Shown here in pieces: positions 28,324 to 38,561 of a stretch of DNA of 64,000 nt. Position 1 is the stretch's first letter. Every line of letters begins with the position of its first letter. The translations under genes and the position numbers were made by a program. Origin of the DNA: Blattabacterium sp. (Cryptocercus punctulatus) str. Cpu (GTDB lineage: Bacteria; Bacteroidota; Bacteroidia; Flavobacteriales; Blattabacteriaceae); contig NC_016621.1 in assembly GCF_000236405.1 (NCBI RefSeq), positions 186,001 to 250,000 on the forward strand. Reading direction: 5' to 3'. A model generated the notes under the pieces. The model was not told the origin of the DNA. It did no database searches and saw nothing but the letters and a program-made list of their open reading frames with translations.

Positions 28324-28331
28324 CAAATATA
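28324..28331 (-). promoter_or_regulatory. Bacteroidetes -7 promoter box for SRP RNA
   Basis: Minus-strand TATATTTG matches the Bacteroidetes housekeeping -7 consensus TAnnTTTG exactly and lies 8 bases before the predicted 5' end of the RNA. The -33 box is not clear in the A/T runs upstream. Confidence 0.55.
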
Positions 28332-28427
28332 AAAAAAAATTATAAATTCTTTAGTTTTTAAATATATATATCATTTTTTTTTAATAATTAATAAATTAAT
28401 TATCAAGTAATAATAAAAAATTATTTC

Positions 28428-30053
28428 ATGGTTATTAAATACATTTTTGTTACTGGTGGAGTAACTTCTTCATTGGGTAAAGGAATTATTTCTGCTTCCT
28501 TAGGAATGTTATTGAAAAGTAGAGGATATAAAATTACAATTCAAAAATTAGATCCTTATTTTAATGTAGACCCAGGGACATTAAATCCTTATGAACATGG
28601 AGAATGTTTCGTAACTCAAGATGGAGCTGAAACGGATTTAGATTTAGGTCATTATGAGCGGTTTTTAGATCAACCTACTACGAAAGATAATAATGTTACT
28701 TCTGGTCTTATATATAAAACGGTCATTGATAATGAACGAAAGGGCTATTATTTAGGAAAAACTGTACAAGTTATTCCTCATATTACAAATGAAATTAAAA
28801 GACGTATTAAAATGTTGGGATCATCCAATAATTATGATATTATTATTACTGAAATAGGAGGAACTGTTGGAGATATAGAATGTCTTCCTTATATTGAATC
28901 TGTTCGTCAATTAAAATGGGAATTAGGAGAATTAAATAGTTTAATAATTCATTTAACTTTATTACCATATATATCAGTTACTGGAGAAATAAAAACAAAG
29001 CCAACACAACATTCTGTTCGAAATTTAATGAAAAATGGGATTCAAGCAGATATTTTAGTATGTAGAACAGAAAAACACATATCTAAAAATATTCGAAATA
29101 AATTAGCATTATTTTGTAATGTAAAACCAGAATATGTAATTGAATCTATTAATACAAAAGTTATATATGATATTCCATATTTATTACATTTACAAAATTT
29201 TGATAAATCTGTTTTAGATCATTTAAATTTATCTACTTTTACATCCCCTAATTTGCATAAGTGGAAAATTTTTCTAAAAAAATATAAAAATCCTAAATAT
29301 GAAATTAAAATTGCATTAGTTGGAAAATATGTTTCTCTACATGATTCTTATAAATCAATTACTGAAGCATTAATTCATGCAGGTACAGAAAATGAAATTT
29401 ATGTTAATATAAAATGGATTTATTCAGAAAAAATAAAAGAAAATAATATAGAAGAATATTTTAATGAAATTTCAGGAATTTTAATTGCTCCTGGATTTGG
29501 AATTAGAGGAATAGAGGGTAAAATACTTGCAACAAAATATGCAAGAGAAAAAAAAATCCCTTTTTTAGGTATATGTTTAGGTATGCAAATAGCAGTAATT
29601 GAATTTGCTAGAAATGTATTAGAAATACGAAATGCGGAAAGTAATGAAACTAATCCATATGCTCCTTATCCAGTTATTAGTTTAATGAAAGAACAAAAAA
29701 ATATTACAAAAAAGGGTGGGACTATGCGTTTAGGAAATTGGAAATGTTCTTTAATAAAAGGATCGAAAATTTTTTCTATTTATGGAGGGAAAAAAGAAAT
29801 TATTGAAAGACATCGTCATAGGTATGAATTTAATAATGAATATTTAGAAAATTTTTCTAATGCTGGAATGAAAACTGTAGGAATAAATCCTGATACCGGA
29901 TTAGTAGAAGCCATAGAATTAGATAATCATATTTTTTTTTTAGGGGTTCAGTTTCATCCTGAATATAAAAGCACAGTTTCTAATCCTCATCCTTTATTTA
30001 ATTATTTTGTTCAAATTTCTAAAAATTATAAATCATTTGTTTATCATGGATAG
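28428..30053 (+). CDS. pyrG: CTP synthase
   Basis: Aminates UTP to CTP using glutamine. 541 residues. N-terminal synthetase domain: FVTGGVTSSLGKGI (7-20), DPYFNVDPGTLNPYEHGECFVT, GGTVGDIE; C-terminal amidotransferase domain with GFGIRGIEGK, the nucleophile in GICLGMQ (about 383) and the His-Glu pair in QFHPEY (about 509). Full length and intact. It is 14 bases ahead of yidC, a pairing seen in flavobacteria by memory. The upstream region also carries the promoter of the divergent SRP RNA. Confidence 0.97.
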   Translation: MVIKYIFVTGGVTSSLGKGIISASLGMLLKSRGYKITIQKLDPYFNVDPGTLNPYEHGECFVTQDGAETDLDLGHYERFLDQPTTKDNNVTSGLIYKTVIDNERKGYYLGKTVQVIPHITNEIKRRIKMLGSSNNYDIIITEIGGTVGDIECLPYIESVRQLKWELGELNSLIIHLTLLPYISVTGEIKTKPTQHSVRNLMKNGIQADILVCRTEKHISKNIRNKLALFCNVKPEYVIESINTKVIYDIPYLLHLQNFDKSVLDHLNLSTFTSPNLHKWKIFLKKYKNPKYEIKIALVGKYVSLHDSYKSITEALIHAGTENEIYVNIKWIYSEKIKENNIEEYFNEISGILIAPGFGIRGIEGKILATKYAREKKIPFLGICLGMQIAVIEFARNVLEIRNAESNETNPYAPYPVISLMKEQKNITKKGGTMRLGNWKCSLIKGSKIFSIYGGKKEIIERHRHRYEFNNEYLENFSNAGMKTVGINPDTGLVEAIELDNHIFFLGVQFHPEYKSTVSNPHPLFNYFVQISKNYKSFVYHG

Positions 30054-30067
30054 AACTATTTTTAGTT

Positions 30068-31897
30068 ATGAAGGATAAAAAATTAGATTATCAATCCACT
30101 ATTGGGCTATTACTTATATTGTTTATTTTAACAATTTTTACATATTTTAATGTATCTGAGGATAAAAAATATTCTTCAGAAAAAATTATTAAAAAGGATC
30201 CTTTTTTTTTAAAAACATCATTGTCTAAAACAAAAAAAAAAATAAATAATTATTTTCATTTAGAAAATGATGTTTTAAAACTTAAAATTTCTAGTTTAGG
30301 AGGATCAATTAACGAAGTTTTTTTAAAAAAATATAAAGCTTATGATCCTATTCATTTATCTCATAATAAAAATCTTTATTTAATAAAAGACTCTAGTTTT
30401 TTATATAAGATGATTTTTTTTAAAAAAGAAAATTTAAAAAATAATAATAAAATTATAGATACTAGTTCTCTGTATTTTTATCCTTTTTTTTTAAAAAAAG
30501 TAGGAAATAATAATAGAGTTTTTATAATGAGAGCTAAAAATCCTTATGGAAAAGGATTTATAGAATATATATATATTATAAAGAAAAAAAATCAATATAA
30601 TATTGATTTTTTTATTCGTACAGTAGGTTTTTCTTCTTATTTAATCGATAAGACTATTTCTATTGATTTAGAACAAAAAATTTTTTCTTTAGAAAAAGAT
30701 AGAAATTGGGAAAATTCTTATACTCAGGTATATTATTCTTATAATAAAAATTATAAATCCAAAATAAATTATTTATCAGAAAAAAATTCAGAAGAAAAAA
30801 ATATAAATAATTTAAATTGGATTGCTAATAAACAACAATTTTTTACTTCTATTTTTTTTTCAAAAAATCCTTTGAAAAATATTTTTATTCGTTCTGAAAA
30901 TTTTTCTTCTGGAAATTTTTTAAAAAAAATTCAATCAAGATTTTTTTTAAAAATAAAAAATAATGATAATTTGAATCTTTCTTTTCAGTTATATTTTGGT
31001 CCATTAGATTTTTATTTATTAAAAAATATGAAAAAAAATATTGAAAATATTATTCCATTTGGTTGGGGTTTTTTAAAATGGATTAATAAATATTTTTTTT
31101 TAATCATTTTTCAATTTTTGGAAAAAACAAATTTAAATTATGGAATTATTATTATTTTAATGACTATTGTTGTAAAGTTAATACTATCACCAATAACTTA
31201 TAAACAATATAAATTAAGTGCTATGATGAAATTAATTCGTCCTGAAATAGACGAATTAAATAATAAATTTAAAAATTCAGATCCATTAAAAAAACAAAGG
31301 GCTACAATGGAATTATATCGAAAAGCAGGAATAAATCCTATGTCTGGTTGTATTTCTACTTTATTTCAAATTCCTATTTTTTATTCATTATTCAAATTTT
31401 TTCCTACTCTCATTAATCTTAGAGGAAAATCTTTTTTTTGGGTAGAAGATTTGACCTCATATGATTCCATTTTTGAATTACCATTTTCTATTCCATTTTA
31501 TGGAAATCATATAAGTTTACTTACTTTATTATATTCATTAGCTCTTTTAATTTATACAAAATTAAGTAGTGATGGAAGAAATGATTATTCCAATAAAAAT
31601 AATATTCCAGATATGCATTTTATGTTATATTTGATGCCTATAATCATGTTGTTTTTCATAAATAGTTATGCTTCTGGTCTTTCTCTTTATTATTTTACAT
31701 CTAATGTAATCAATATTGGCTTGATTTTTTTTATTAAAAAATTTATGTTAAATGAAGATAAAATTCATAAAAAAATTCAAGAAAATAAAAAAAAACCAAT
31801 AAAACATAATTATTGGAATCGTAAAATAAAAGAAATGATTGAGAAAAATAGAAAAGAATACTTTTATAAGTATAAAGAAAATAACAATCTTAATTAA
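30068..31897 (+). CDS. yidC: Membrane protein insertase YidC
   Basis: Inserts and folds inner-membrane proteins with or without Sec. 609 residues. One N-terminal span (about 10-28), a large periplasmic domain (about 60-330), then the five-helix core: GIIIILMTIVVKLILSPITY (first core helix, with the positive charge typical of the groove), KLSAMMKL, GINPMSGCISTLFQIPIFYSLFKF, and LPIIMLFFINSYASGLSLYY. The basic tail may touch ribosomes. Stop codon overlaps that of convergent birA by four bases. Confidence 0.95.
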   Translation: MKDKKLDYQSTIGLLLILFILTIFTYFNVSEDKKYSSEKIIKKDPFFLKTSLSKTKKKINNYFHLENDVLKLKISSLGGSINEVFLKKYKAYDPIHLSHNKNLYLIKDSSFLYKMIFFKKENLKNNNKIIDTSSLYFYPFFLKKVGNNNRVFIMRAKNPYGKGFIEYIYIIKKKNQYNIDFFIRTVGFSSYLIDKTISIDLEQKIFSLEKDRNWENSYTQVYYSYNKNYKSKINYLSEKNSEEKNINNLNWIANKQQFFTSIFFSKNPLKNIFIRSENFSSGNFLKKIQSRFFLKIKNNDNLNLSFQLYFGPLDFYLLKNMKKNIENIIPFGWGFLKWINKYFFLIIFQFLEKTNLNYGIIIILMTIVVKLILSPITYKQYKLSAMMKLIRPEIDELNNKFKNSDPLKKQRATMELYRKAGINPMSGCISTLFQIPIFYSLFKFFPTLINLRGKSFFWVEDLTSYDSIFELPFSIPFYGNHISLLTLLYSLALLIYTKLSSDGRNDYSNKNNIPDMHFMLYLMPIIMLFFINSYASGLSLYYFTSNVINIGLIFFIKKFMLNEDKIHKKIQENKKKPIKHNYWNRKIKEMIEKNRKEYFYKYKENNNLN

Positions 31898-32658
31898 AAG
31901 ATGAGTTTTATTTTTTTTTGAGAAAAAAAATATAATTTATTATCATTTTTAAATTCTATAATTAAATTTCCTTTTTTAGTTATATTTCGTATAACTCCTT
32001 GAGTAAATTTTTTATGTTTATAATTATTATTAATAATCTCAAAAAAAGATATTTTATCTTTCATATAAAGGTTATTTATGTAATAATTTCTTATAAATTT
32101 TTCTCCATAAGTTATAAAAAGAAAACATTCTTTTTGAATGAAATAAATTAATTCATAAAAAAGTTTTTCTAATTGAAAATTTTTTTTAAGAATTTTTTTT
32201 AAAGAAGAAGCTTGAAATTTTTTATCAAATTTTATTTGATTTACATTCAATCCTATTCCAATAATAATTGCATATATTTTTTTATATAAAACATTATTTT
32301 CAATTAAAATTCCTCCTATTTTTTTATTAAATAAAATGATATCATTAGGCCATTTAATCCATATATTTTTATTATAAATAAATAATGTTTTATGAATTGC
32401 ATTACTTATAATAAAATTGATAATATATCCTTTATTAATAGGAAAAATTATTGATTTTAAAAAAATACTAAAAGTCAAATTTTTTCCTTTTTCTGTCTCC
32501 CAATTGTTTTTCCCTACTCCTTTTCCATTTATTTGATTTATAGACCAAACTATAGTCCAATTTTTCATATGTTTTAATGTAATTCTTTTTATATACTGAT
32601 TAGTAGAATCTACTTTTTGTAAAAAAATTAAATATATTGGCCAAATGAATTTTTTCAA
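31894..32658 (-). CDS. birA: Biotin--[acetyl-CoA-carboxylase] ligase
   Basis: Attaches biotin to the carboxyl carrier protein of acetyl-CoA carboxylase. 254 residues, no N-terminal DNA-binding domain, so monofunctional. DSTNQYIKR (about 17-25), the biotin-binding loop GKGVGKNNWET in place of GRGRxGR-type sequences, KWPNDI (about 103-108), KIGGILIEN and IGIGLNVN are visible. The altered GRGR loop keeps Gly and Lys but lacks the second Arg. Divergent from rsfS. Confidence 0.9.
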   Translation of the reverse strand: MKKFIWPIYLIFLQKVDSTNQYIKRITLKHMKNWTIVWSINQINGKGVGKNNWETEKGKNLTFSIFLKSIIFPINKGYIINFIISNAIHKTLFIYNKNIWIKWPNDIILFNKKIGGILIENNVLYKKIYAIIIGIGLNVNQIKFDKKFQASSLKKILKKNFQLEKLFYELIYFIQKECFLFITYGEKFIRNYYINNLYMKDKISFFEIINNNYKHKKFTQGVIRNITKKGNLIIEFKNDNKLYFFSQKKIKLIF

Positions 32659-32750
32659 AATATTTTATATTGAAAAATTTAAATTTTTTAGAATGAAAAC
32701 CTTATTTTTGTTTTTTGAAATTAAAAAAATAATATAATAAAAATTCCGTT

Positions 32751-33071
32751 TTGTTATTAAATAAAATTATAGAAGGGATAAAAATTGTAAATGAAAAAGA
32801 TATTTCTATTTTAAACTTTAAAAATAGAAAAAATTTTGTTTGTGATTATTTTGTTATTTGTGATGGAAAATCTAAAAGTCAAGTTTATGCTATTTTTAGA
32901 TATATAGAAAAAATGACAATTGAAAAATTAAAAATAAAGCCTTGGCATATCGAAGGATCGGAAAATGGAGAGTGGATATTGATGGATTATATTTCTATTG
33001 TTGTACATATTTTCCAAAAAAAACTGAGATTATATTATAATTTAGAAAATATTTGGAATGAAAAATTATAA
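32751..33071 (+). CDS. rsfS: Ribosomal silencing factor RsfS
   Basis: Binds L14 and blocks subunit joining in starvation. 106 residues, slightly short. CDYFVICDGKSKSQV (about 30-44), KPWHIEGSENGEWILMDY (about 63-80) and IVVHIF are the family core. There is no ATG: the frame opens at 32733 after a TAA and the only standard initiator is TTG at 32751, which leads directly into LLNKIIEGI. Upstream of ftsH, the normal flavobacterial order birA-rsfS-ftsH-cdsA-psd. Confidence 0.9.
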   Translation: MLLNKIIEGIKIVNEKDISILNFKNRKNFVCDYFVICDGKSKSQVYAIFRYIEKMTIEKLKIKPWHIEGSENGEWILMDYISIVVHIFQKKLRLYYNLENIWNEKL

Positions 33072-33111
33072 TCATGCTTAGTTTATATATTTAGATAAAT
33101 GAAGAAAATTT

Positions 33112-35058
33112 ATGATAGATAAAAAAGTGAAAAGAAAAAATAACTTTTTTTGGATATATGCAGTTATATTAATTATATTTCTGGGAATATTTTTTTTTAA
33201 ATCTTCTTTTTCTAATCCTAGAAAAATTGATCAAGATACCTTTTTTGAAATTCTCATGAAAGGGGAAATACAAAAAATAATAATAAAACATAGAGAAATT
33301 GTACATGTTTATTTGAAAAAAAAGTATTTATCTTCTAATAATCATATCAATCAATATGATATAAAAAATCAAAATTATCAAAAATTTATTATACATCCTT
33401 TACAATATGAATTTGAAATAGGAGATTTACAATTTTTTCAAAAAAAATTTGAAGAATACAAAAATAAATATAATCTAGATACAATTATTGATTTTAAAAA
33501 TCAACAGGAATATACTATAACAAAATTTTTTTTTGATTATGGTATATTTCTAATATTGTTAATTATTTTTTGGATTTTTATATTTAGAAAAATTGGATCT
33601 TCTGCAGCTGGTCCAGGAAGTCAAATATTTAATATTGGAAAATCTAGAGCTAAATTATTTGATGAAAATGATAATGTTAAAATAACATTTAAGCAAGTTG
33701 CTGGTTTAGAAGAAGCTAAAGAAGAAGTACAAGAAATTGTAGAATTTTTAAAAAGTCCTAATAAATATACTAAACTAGGAGGTAAAATCCCTAAAGGTGT
33801 ACTATTGATAGGTCCTCCTGGTACTGGAAAAACTTTATTAGCAAAAGCTGTAGCTGGTGAAGCTAAAGTTCCTTTTTTTTCCATTTCTGGTTCTGATTTT
33901 GTAGAAATGTTTGTTGGTGTAGGAGCTTCTAGAGTGAGAGATTTATTTGAAAAAGCAAAAGAAAAATCTCCTTGTATAATATTTATTGATGAAATTGATG
34001 CTATAGGAAGAGCGAGAGGAAAAAGTAATATAGCTGGATCTAATGATGAAAGAGAAAATACATTAAATCAATTACTTACAGAAATGGATGGATTTGGAAC
34101 ACATACAAATGTAATTGTTTTAGCAGCTACTAATAGATCTGATATTTTAGATAAAGCATTGCTTCGACCTGGTCGTTTTGATAGAACTATATTAGTAGAT
34201 CCTCCTGAATTAAATGAAAGAAAAGAGATATTTAGGGTACATATTCAAAAACTTATATTATCTGATAAAGTAGATATTAATTTTTTAGCTAGGCAAACTC
34301 CAGGTTTTAGTGGAGCTGATATAGCAAATATTTGTAATGAATCTGCACTTATTGCAGCAAGAAAAAATAGATCTAAAATAGAAAATAAAGATTTTTTAGA
34401 TGCTATAGATCGTATTATAGGTGGGTTAGAAAAAAAAAATAAGATTATTAAACCAAATGAAAAAAAAAGAATTGCTTATCATGAGGCGGGACATGCTGCA
34501 ATAAGTTGGTTATTAGAACATGCATCTCCATTAGTTAAAGTAACAATTGTCCCAAGAGGAAAATCTTTAGGATCGGCATGGTATCTTCCTGAGGAAAGAC
34601 AATTAACAACTCCAGAACAAATGAAAGATGAAATCTGTGCTTTACTTGCAGGTAGATCTGCAGAAGAAATTATTTTTAATAATATTTCAACAGGGGCCTT
34701 AAATGATTTAGAAAAAGTAACTAAACAAGCTCAATCTATGGTAGCAGTTTTTGGATTGAATGATAAAATTGGAAATATTTCTTATTATGATTCTACAGGA
34801 CAAAATGAATTTTCTTTTTCTAAACCTTATAGTGAAAAAACTGCTCAAATTATAGATGAAGAAATATCAAAAATTATTACAGAACAATATAAAAGAGCTA
34901 AAAATATATTAAAAAATAATGAAAAAAAATTATCTATCCTTGCTAATGAATTATTAGAAAAAGAAGTTATTTTTAGAGAAGATTTAAAAAAAATATTTGG
35001 AGAAAGACCTTTTTCTGATGATATCGGAGATATGTTAACTACAGTTAATCATTTTTAA
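33112..35058 (+). CDS. ftsH: ATP-dependent zinc metalloprotease FtsH
   Basis: Membrane-anchored quality-control protease. 648 residues. Two spans (about 12-30 and 142-160) surround a small periplasmic domain; then GPPGTGKT (about 234-241), the pore [15 protein letters not shown], Walker [10 protein letters not shown], second region of homology RPGRFDR and the zinc site HEAGH near residue 457-461 with the third ligand in LNDLEK. Stop and cdsA start overlap as TAATG, so translation is coupled. Confidence 0.97.
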   Translation: MIDKKVKRKNNFFWIYAVILIIFLGIFFFKSSFSNPRKIDQDTFFEILMKGEIQKIIIKHREIVHVYLKKKYLSSNNHINQYDIKNQNYQKFIIHPLQYEFEIGDLQFFQKKFEEYKNKYNLDTIIDFKNQQEYTITKFFFDYGIFLILLIIFWIFIFRKIGSSAAGPGSQIFNIGKSRAKLFDENDNVKITFKQVAGLEEAKEEVQEIVEFLKSPNKYTKLGGKIPKGVLLIGPPGTGKTLLAKAVAGEAKVPFFSISGSDFVEMFVGVGASRVRDLFEKAKEKSPCIIFIDEIDAIGRARGKSNIAGSNDERENTLNQLLTEMDGFGTHTNVIVLAATNRSDILDKALLRPGRFDRTILVDPPELNERKEIFRVHIQKLILSDKVDINFLARQTPGFSGADIANICNESALIAARKNRSKIENKDFLDAIDRIIGGLEKKNKIIKPNEKKRIAYHEAGHAAISWLLEHASPLVKVTIVPRGKSLGSAWYLPEERQLTTPEQMKDEICALLAGRSAEEIIFNNISTGALNDLEKVTKQAQSMVAVFGLNDKIGNISYYDSTGQNEFSFSKPYSEKTAQIIDEEISKIITEQYKRAKNILKNNEKKLSILANELLEKEVIFREDLKKIFGERPFSDDIGDMLTTVNHF

Positions 35059-35879
35059 TGAAAATAGAATTAATGAAAAAAAAAAATGATTTAGGGATAA
35101 GATTTTTTACCGGATTTATTTATGTTTTTATGATTATTTTTTCAATTGAAAAAGGAGAAAAGATTTTTAGAATGGTAATGATGATATTATCTTTTTTTTG
35201 TTTATTTGAATTTTTAGTTATTTTAAAAACAAATACAACTTTAATAAAAATAAATTCATTCTTTTTTTTATTTTCGATATTTTTAGATTTTCTTGTAGAA
35301 AAAGATATATTTTTATATATCATATGTTTTATCCCATATTCTATAACATTTTTTATTATTCAATTGTTTTCTAAAGGGGTTTCTCATCAAGAGAAAATAA
35401 GACAAATAAGTCATTTAACTTTTGGATTAGTATATGTTTTAATTCCATTTTTTTTAGCATCTTATATATATTCTAAATATGGAAAAGAATTAATTTTAGG
35501 TACATTTTTTCTTATATGGACAAATGATACTTTATCCTATTTGATAGGAATAAAATGGGGAAAAAGGAAAATAGATATATCTATATCTCCTAAAAAATCT
35601 ATAGAAGGATTTATTGGAGGTTTATTTTTTTGTTTAATATTGGGAATATTATTATCCAATATTTGGGGAAAAAAATATTGGTTTATTCTTTCTTTTATCA
35701 TTCCTATTTTTTCTACTATTGGAGATCTTGTAGAATCTACTATTAAAAGATCTTATAATGTAAAAAATTCAGGAATATGGTTTCCTGGACATGGTGGATT
35801 TTTAGATAGATTAGATAGTTTTATATTTGTCATACCAATTATAGCTACTATTGCTACTGGAATAGTATATTTTTTTTAA
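35058..35879 (+). CDS. cdsA: Phosphatidate cytidylyltransferase
   Basis: Makes CDP-diacylglycerol for all phospholipids in the inner membrane. 273 residues with about 7-8 hydrophobic helices. The CdsA signature near the C-terminus, STIGDLVESTIKRSYNVKNS then GHGGFLDRLDS (about 225-256), is intact, as is WTNDTLSYLIG. Start by TAATG overlap with ftsH; a second ATG five codons in is possible. Its product feeds PssA, absent here, and then psd, which follows. Confidence 0.94.
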   Translation: MKIELMKKKNDLGIRFFTGFIYVFMIIFSIEKGEKIFRMVMMILSFFCLFEFLVILKTNTTLIKINSFFFLFSIFLDFLVEKDIFLYIICFIPYSITFFIIQLFSKGVSHQEKIRQISHLTFGLVYVLIPFFLASYIYSKYGKELILGTFFLIWTNDTLSYLIGIKWGKRKIDISISPKKSIEGFIGGLFFCLILGILLSNIWGKKYWFILSFIIPIFSTIGDLVESTIKRSYNVKNSGIWFPGHGGFLDRLDSFIFVIPIIATIATGIVYFF

Positions 35880-35942
35880 ATAAAATATAGATGATCCATA
35901 AAGAAGGATTTCCATTTTTAATATATTTATTAATATTAATAT

Positions 35943-36557
35943 TTGATAGGAATTTTTATTTCTATTTTTATATTTTCTAGATTTTTTAACTTATTTTTAA
36001 TATTTTTTTTAATTATATTTTATGCATTTTTCCTTTTCTTTTTCAGAAATCCAAAAAAAAATTTATCTAAAAAAAAATTTAAAAATGATAATGAAGTGAT
36101 TTCTCCTTCTGATGGAAAAATATTAGAAATAAAAAAAATTTTTGAAAGTGAATTTTTACAAAAAAATTGTATATGTATATCTATATTTATGTCTCCATTT
36201 GATGTACATGTAAATAGATTTCCAGTATCTGGAAAAATAATTTATGTTAGATATCATCCAGGTAAATATTGGTTAGCATGGAATAAAAAATCATCGTTAA
36301 ATAACGAACGAACAACTACAGTTATAGAAACAATAAATACAAAAAAAAAAATACTATTTCGACAAATAGCTGGATTTTTAGCTCGTCGTATTATTCTTTA
36401 TGCTAAAGAAAATTGTTTAGCTAAAAAAGGAGAAGAATTTGGATTTATTAAATTTGGATCTAGAATAGATATTTATCTACCATTAGATTCTATTATTTTT
36501 ATCAAAAAAGGGGAAAAAGTTATTGGTGGAGAAACTATAATTTCTATGATACCATAA
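35943..36557 (+). CDS. psd: Phosphatidylserine decarboxylase, N-terminus out of frame
   Basis: Pyruvoyl enzyme making phosphatidylethanolamine. The reading from a TTG at 35943 has 204 residues: hydrophobic N-terminus, FFFRNPKK, SPSDGKIL, the SPFDVHVNRFP segment (about 82-92), and the FIKFGSRIDIYLP self-cleavage site where the Gly-Ser bond makes the pyruvoyl group. The expected start MIHKEGFPFLIYLLIL lies at 35891 in another frame and joins perfectly if one T is removed around 35942-35944. So either a TTG start lacking about 17 residues or a frameshift. Core is intact. Confidence 0.92.
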   Translation: MIGIFISIFIFSRFFNLFLIFFLIIFYAFFLFFFRNPKKNLSKKKFKNDNEVISPSDGKILEIKKIFESEFLQKNCICISIFMSPFDVHVNRFPVSGKIIYVRYHPGKYWLAWNKKSSLNNERTTTVIETINTKKKILFRQIAGFLARRIILYAKENCLAKKGEEFGFIKFGSRIDIYLPLDSIIFIKKGEKVIGGETIISMIP

Positions 36558-36564
36558 AAATAAT

Positions 36565-36600
36565 AAAAAAACTAATCCCAATAAGGGGATTAGTTTTTTT
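36565..36600. terminator. Bidirectional terminator between psd and dnaK
   Basis: A7 then CTAATCCC (36572-36579), a six-base loop, GGGATTAG (36586-36593) then T7: a strong stem with flanking A and T runs, placed 7 bases after the psd stop and just after the dnaK stop on the other strand. Confidence 0.92.
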
Positions 36601-36601
36601 A

Positions 36602-38506
36602 TTATTTAACTTCTTCATAATCTACATCTTGGACATTTTCATTTCCTTTATTATTTTTTTCTTCATTATTTTTTTTATTAGAATCATTTGAATTATTATT
36701 TTTTTTATTGGAAGAATAAAGTTCTTGTGATGCATTAGCCCAAACTTCGTTTAATTTTTTCATACAAATATCAATAGATGAAAAATCTTTTTTACTGTGT
36801 GCCAGTCTTAATTCTTCTAAAGATTTTTTTATATTTTTTTTATTATTTTCAGATAATTTATCTCCATAATCTTTTAACTGTTTTTCAGATTGAAAAATCT
36901 GATTATCTGCGGAATTTAATTTATCTATTTCTCCTTTTATTTTTTCGTCTTTTTTTGCATTTTCTTCCGCTTCTCTTTTCATTTTTTCAATTTCCTCTTG
37001 ATTTAACCCTGAAGAAGTTTCAATTCGTATAGATTGTTCTTTTCCAGTCCCTTTATTTTTTGCAGAAACATTAAGTATTCCATTAGCATCAATATCAAAA
37101 CTAACCTCAATTTGAGGAATTCCTCTAGGTGAAGGAGGGATCTCAATGAGATCAAATCTTCCTATTTCTTTATTATCATTGAACATAGGTCTTTCTCCTT
37201 GTCCTACTCTTATAGTTACTGCAGATTGATTATCTGATGCTGTAGAAAAAATTTCTGATTTTTTAGTAGGAATAGTAGTATTGGATTCTATAAGTTTTGT
37301 AAAAACACCCCCTAAAGTTTCTATTCCTAAAGATAAAGGAGTTACATCAAGCAATAAAACATCTTGTACATCACCTGTTAAAACTCCTCCTTGTATAGCA
37401 GCACCAATAGCTACAACTTCATCTGGATTTACTCCTTTAGATGGTTTTTTTTTAAAAAATTCTTCAACTTTTTCTTGTACTTTTGGAATTCTCGTAGAAC
37501 CTCCTACTAAAATAACTTCGTCAATATCTTTAGTAGATAATCCAGCTGATTCTAATGCTTTGGAACATGGATTAATAGATCTAAATATTAAATTTTCAGA
37601 TAATTGTTCAAATTTAGATCGAGTTAATGTAAGAACCATATGTTTTGGCCCTGATTCTGTAGCAGTAATATATGGTAAATTTATTTCTGTTTTAGTAGAA
37701 GATGATAATTCTATTTTAGCTTTTTCAGAAGCTTCTTTTAAACGTTGTAAAGCCATAGGATCATTTCTAAGATCTATTTCTTCTTTAGATTTAAATTCAT
37801 TGGATAAATAATCAATTATAACTTGATCAAAATTATCTCCTCCTAAATGTGTATCTCCATTAGTAGAAAGTACTTCGAAAACTCCATCTCCTAATTCTAA
37901 AATAGAAACATCGAATGTCCCACCACCTAAATCATATACTACTATTTTTTTATTTTGATTTTTTTTATCTAAACCATAAGCTAATGCTGCAGCTGTTGGC
38001 TCATTAATAATCCTTTCTACTTTCAATCCGGCAATTTCTCCAGCTTCTTTAGTAGCTTGTCTTTGGGCATCATTAAAATATGCTGGTACAGTAATAACTG
38101 CTCTATTTACTTTTTTTCCTAGATAATCTTCAGCTGTTTTTTTCATTTTTTGAAGTATCATAGCAGATATTTCTTGAGGTGCATATAATCTATTTTCTAT
38201 ATTAACACGTGGTGTGTTATTTCCACCTTTGACAATTTTATAAGGAATATGTTTTGATTCTTCTGTTACTTCAGAAAACATTCTACCCATAAAACGTTTA
38301 ATTGAAAAAATAGTTTTTTGTGGATTCGTAACTGCTTGTCTTTTTGCAGGATCTCCTATTTTTCTTTCTCCATCTTCTATAAAAGCCACTATTGATGGAG
38401 TAGTCCTTTTACCTTCTGAATTAGGTATGACAACAGGATCATTTATTTCCATTACTGCAACACAAGAATTTGTTGTCCCTAAATCTATTCCTATAATTTT
38501 ACTCAT
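36602..38506 (-). CDS. dnaK: Chaperone protein DnaK (Hsp70)
   Basis: Hsp70 chaperone. 634 residues. [14 protein letters not shown] (4-17), [38 protein letters not shown] and [10 protein letters not shown] define the ATPase domain; [14 protein letters not shown] is the linker and start of the substrate domain. The C-terminal end is Asn/Lys-rich, with DVDYEEVK as last residues, close to the usual EEVD-like DVDYEEVK of bacteria. dnaJ and grpE are not adjacent. A sigma-54-like element precedes it at the same spacing as at groES. Confidence 0.98.
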   Translation of the reverse strand: MSKIIGIDLGTTNSCVAVMEINDPVVIPNSEGKRTTPSIVAFIEDGERKIGDPAKRQAVTNPQKTIFSIKRFMGRMFSEVTEESKHIPYKIVKGGNNTPRVNIENRLYAPQEISAMILQKMKKTAEDYLGKKVNRAVITVPAYFNDAQRQATKEAGEIAGLKVERIINEPTAAALAYGLDKKNQNKKIVVYDLGGGTFDVSILELGDGVFEVLSTNGDTHLGGDNFDQVIIDYLSNEFKSKEEIDLRNDPMALQRLKEASEKAKIELSSSTKTEINLPYITATESGPKHMVLTLTRSKFEQLSENLIFRSINPCSKALESAGLSTKDIDEVILVGGSTRIPKVQEKVEEFFKKKPSKGVNPDEVVAIGAAIQGGVLTGDVQDVLLLDVTPLSLGIETLGGVFTKLIESNTTIPTKKSEIFSTASDNQSAVTIRVGQGERPMFNDNKEIGRFDLIEIPPSPRGIPQIEVSFDIDANGILNVSAKNKGTGKEQSIRIETSSGLNQEEIEKMKREAEENAKKDEKIKGEIDKLNSADNQIFQSEKQLKDYGDKLSENNKKNIKKSLEELRLAHSKKDFSSIDICMKKLNEVWANASQELYSSNKKNNNSNDSNKKNNEEKNNKGNENVQDVDYEEVK

Positions 38507-38526
38507 TTTTATTACTTTATTTTCAT

Positions 38527-38546
38527 ACTGTCATTCAATAGACAGT
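38527..38546. promoter_or_regulatory. Inverted repeat ahead of dnaK
   Basis: ACTGTC (38527-38532), eight bases, GACAGT (38541-38546). It lies 21-40 bases before the dnaK ATG, where transcription from the neighbouring sigma-54-like element would start, so operator or leader hairpin are both possible. Confidence 0.4.
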
Positions 38547-38561
38547 TCAATCATTATGCCA
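38546..38561 (-). promoter_or_regulatory. Sigma-54-like promoter upstream of dnaK
   Basis: Minus-strand TGGCATAATGATTGAA: TGGCA, six bases, TTGA, with the spacing of the TGGCA-N6-TTGC consensus. The -12 GC is GA here. The GG pair lies 53-54 bases before the dnaK ATG, compared with about 57-60 for the groES element. Confidence 0.5.

Noticed and set aside
37281-37811. Long open frame of 176 codons on the plus strand opposite dnaK
   Set aside because: It lies entirely antisense to a highly conserved gene, has no family resemblance, and such frames arise from the codon bias of dnaK.
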